NCBI GenBank assembly: GCA_031425695.1 | Contig: JANPJV010000190.1 | Location: 1-5,442 of the forward strand | DNA: 5,442 nucleotides | Direction of reading: 5' to 3' | From: JANPJV01 sp031425695 | Lineage (GTDB): Bacteria > Pseudomonadota > Gammaproteobacteria > Xanthomonadales > SZUA-5 | In this document: piece by piece, positions 5,424 to 5,442 of the stretch | Layout: the number at the start of each line of letters is the position of its first letter | Position numbering within the stretch: the first letter of the stretch is position 1 | Notes under the pieces: model-generated | Databases searched by the model: none | Seen by the model: only the letters and a program-made list of their open reading frames with translations | What the model was told of the DNA's origin: nothing | Program-made: the position numbers and the translations under genes

Positions 5424-5442
5424 TCCCAGTGCGGCTATCGGA

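Overview
The window is GC-rich chromosomal DNA with four same-strand (+) protein genes. Their codons mostly end in G or C, and GTG is used as a start. The intergenic spaces carry GTAG-type palindromes. This fits a gammaproteobacterium, most likely of the Xanthomonadales (Lysobacterales: Xanthomonas/Stenotrophomonas/Lysobacter relatives). That placement is an inference from style and protein character; no marker gene is present.

Layout. Positions 1-670 appear non-coding. They hold a 42-bp tandem repeat near the left edge (48-163) and a separate 21-bp tandem repeat (557-619) just ahead of the first gene. Gene 1 (671-2743) encodes a 690-residue protein. It carries only the second RecA-like domain of an RhlE-type DEAD-box RNA helicase, between a Pro/Ala-rich N-terminal tail and a long Arg-rich C-terminal tail with RPER and GQPR repeats. 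The ATP-binding half is absent and several catalytic motifs of the remaining half are altered, so it looks like a non-catalytic helicase relative. A GGTTTTCGG-like inverted repeat (2760-2835) separates it from gene 2 (2845-3333), an MTH1-like Nudix hydrolase. A near-perfect 37-bp palindrome with GTAG/CTAC tetranucleotides (3344-3441) fills most of the next gap.

Genes 3 and 4 (3518-4423 and 4420-5388) overlap by GTGA and are probably one operon. They encode a class 3 (fungal-type) lipase and a membrane-anchored alpha/beta hydrolase. Their catalytic Ser, Asp and His candidates can be located. Together they suggest ester or lipid hydrolysis, partly at the inner membrane. A second GTAG-hairpin repeat (5398-5423) follows the operon.

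No mobile-element genes, CRISPR arrays, rRNA or tRNA are seen. The item most deserving a second look is the RecA2-only helicase-like protein. The rest is ordinary housekeeping or lipid-metabolism content with intergenic repeats.
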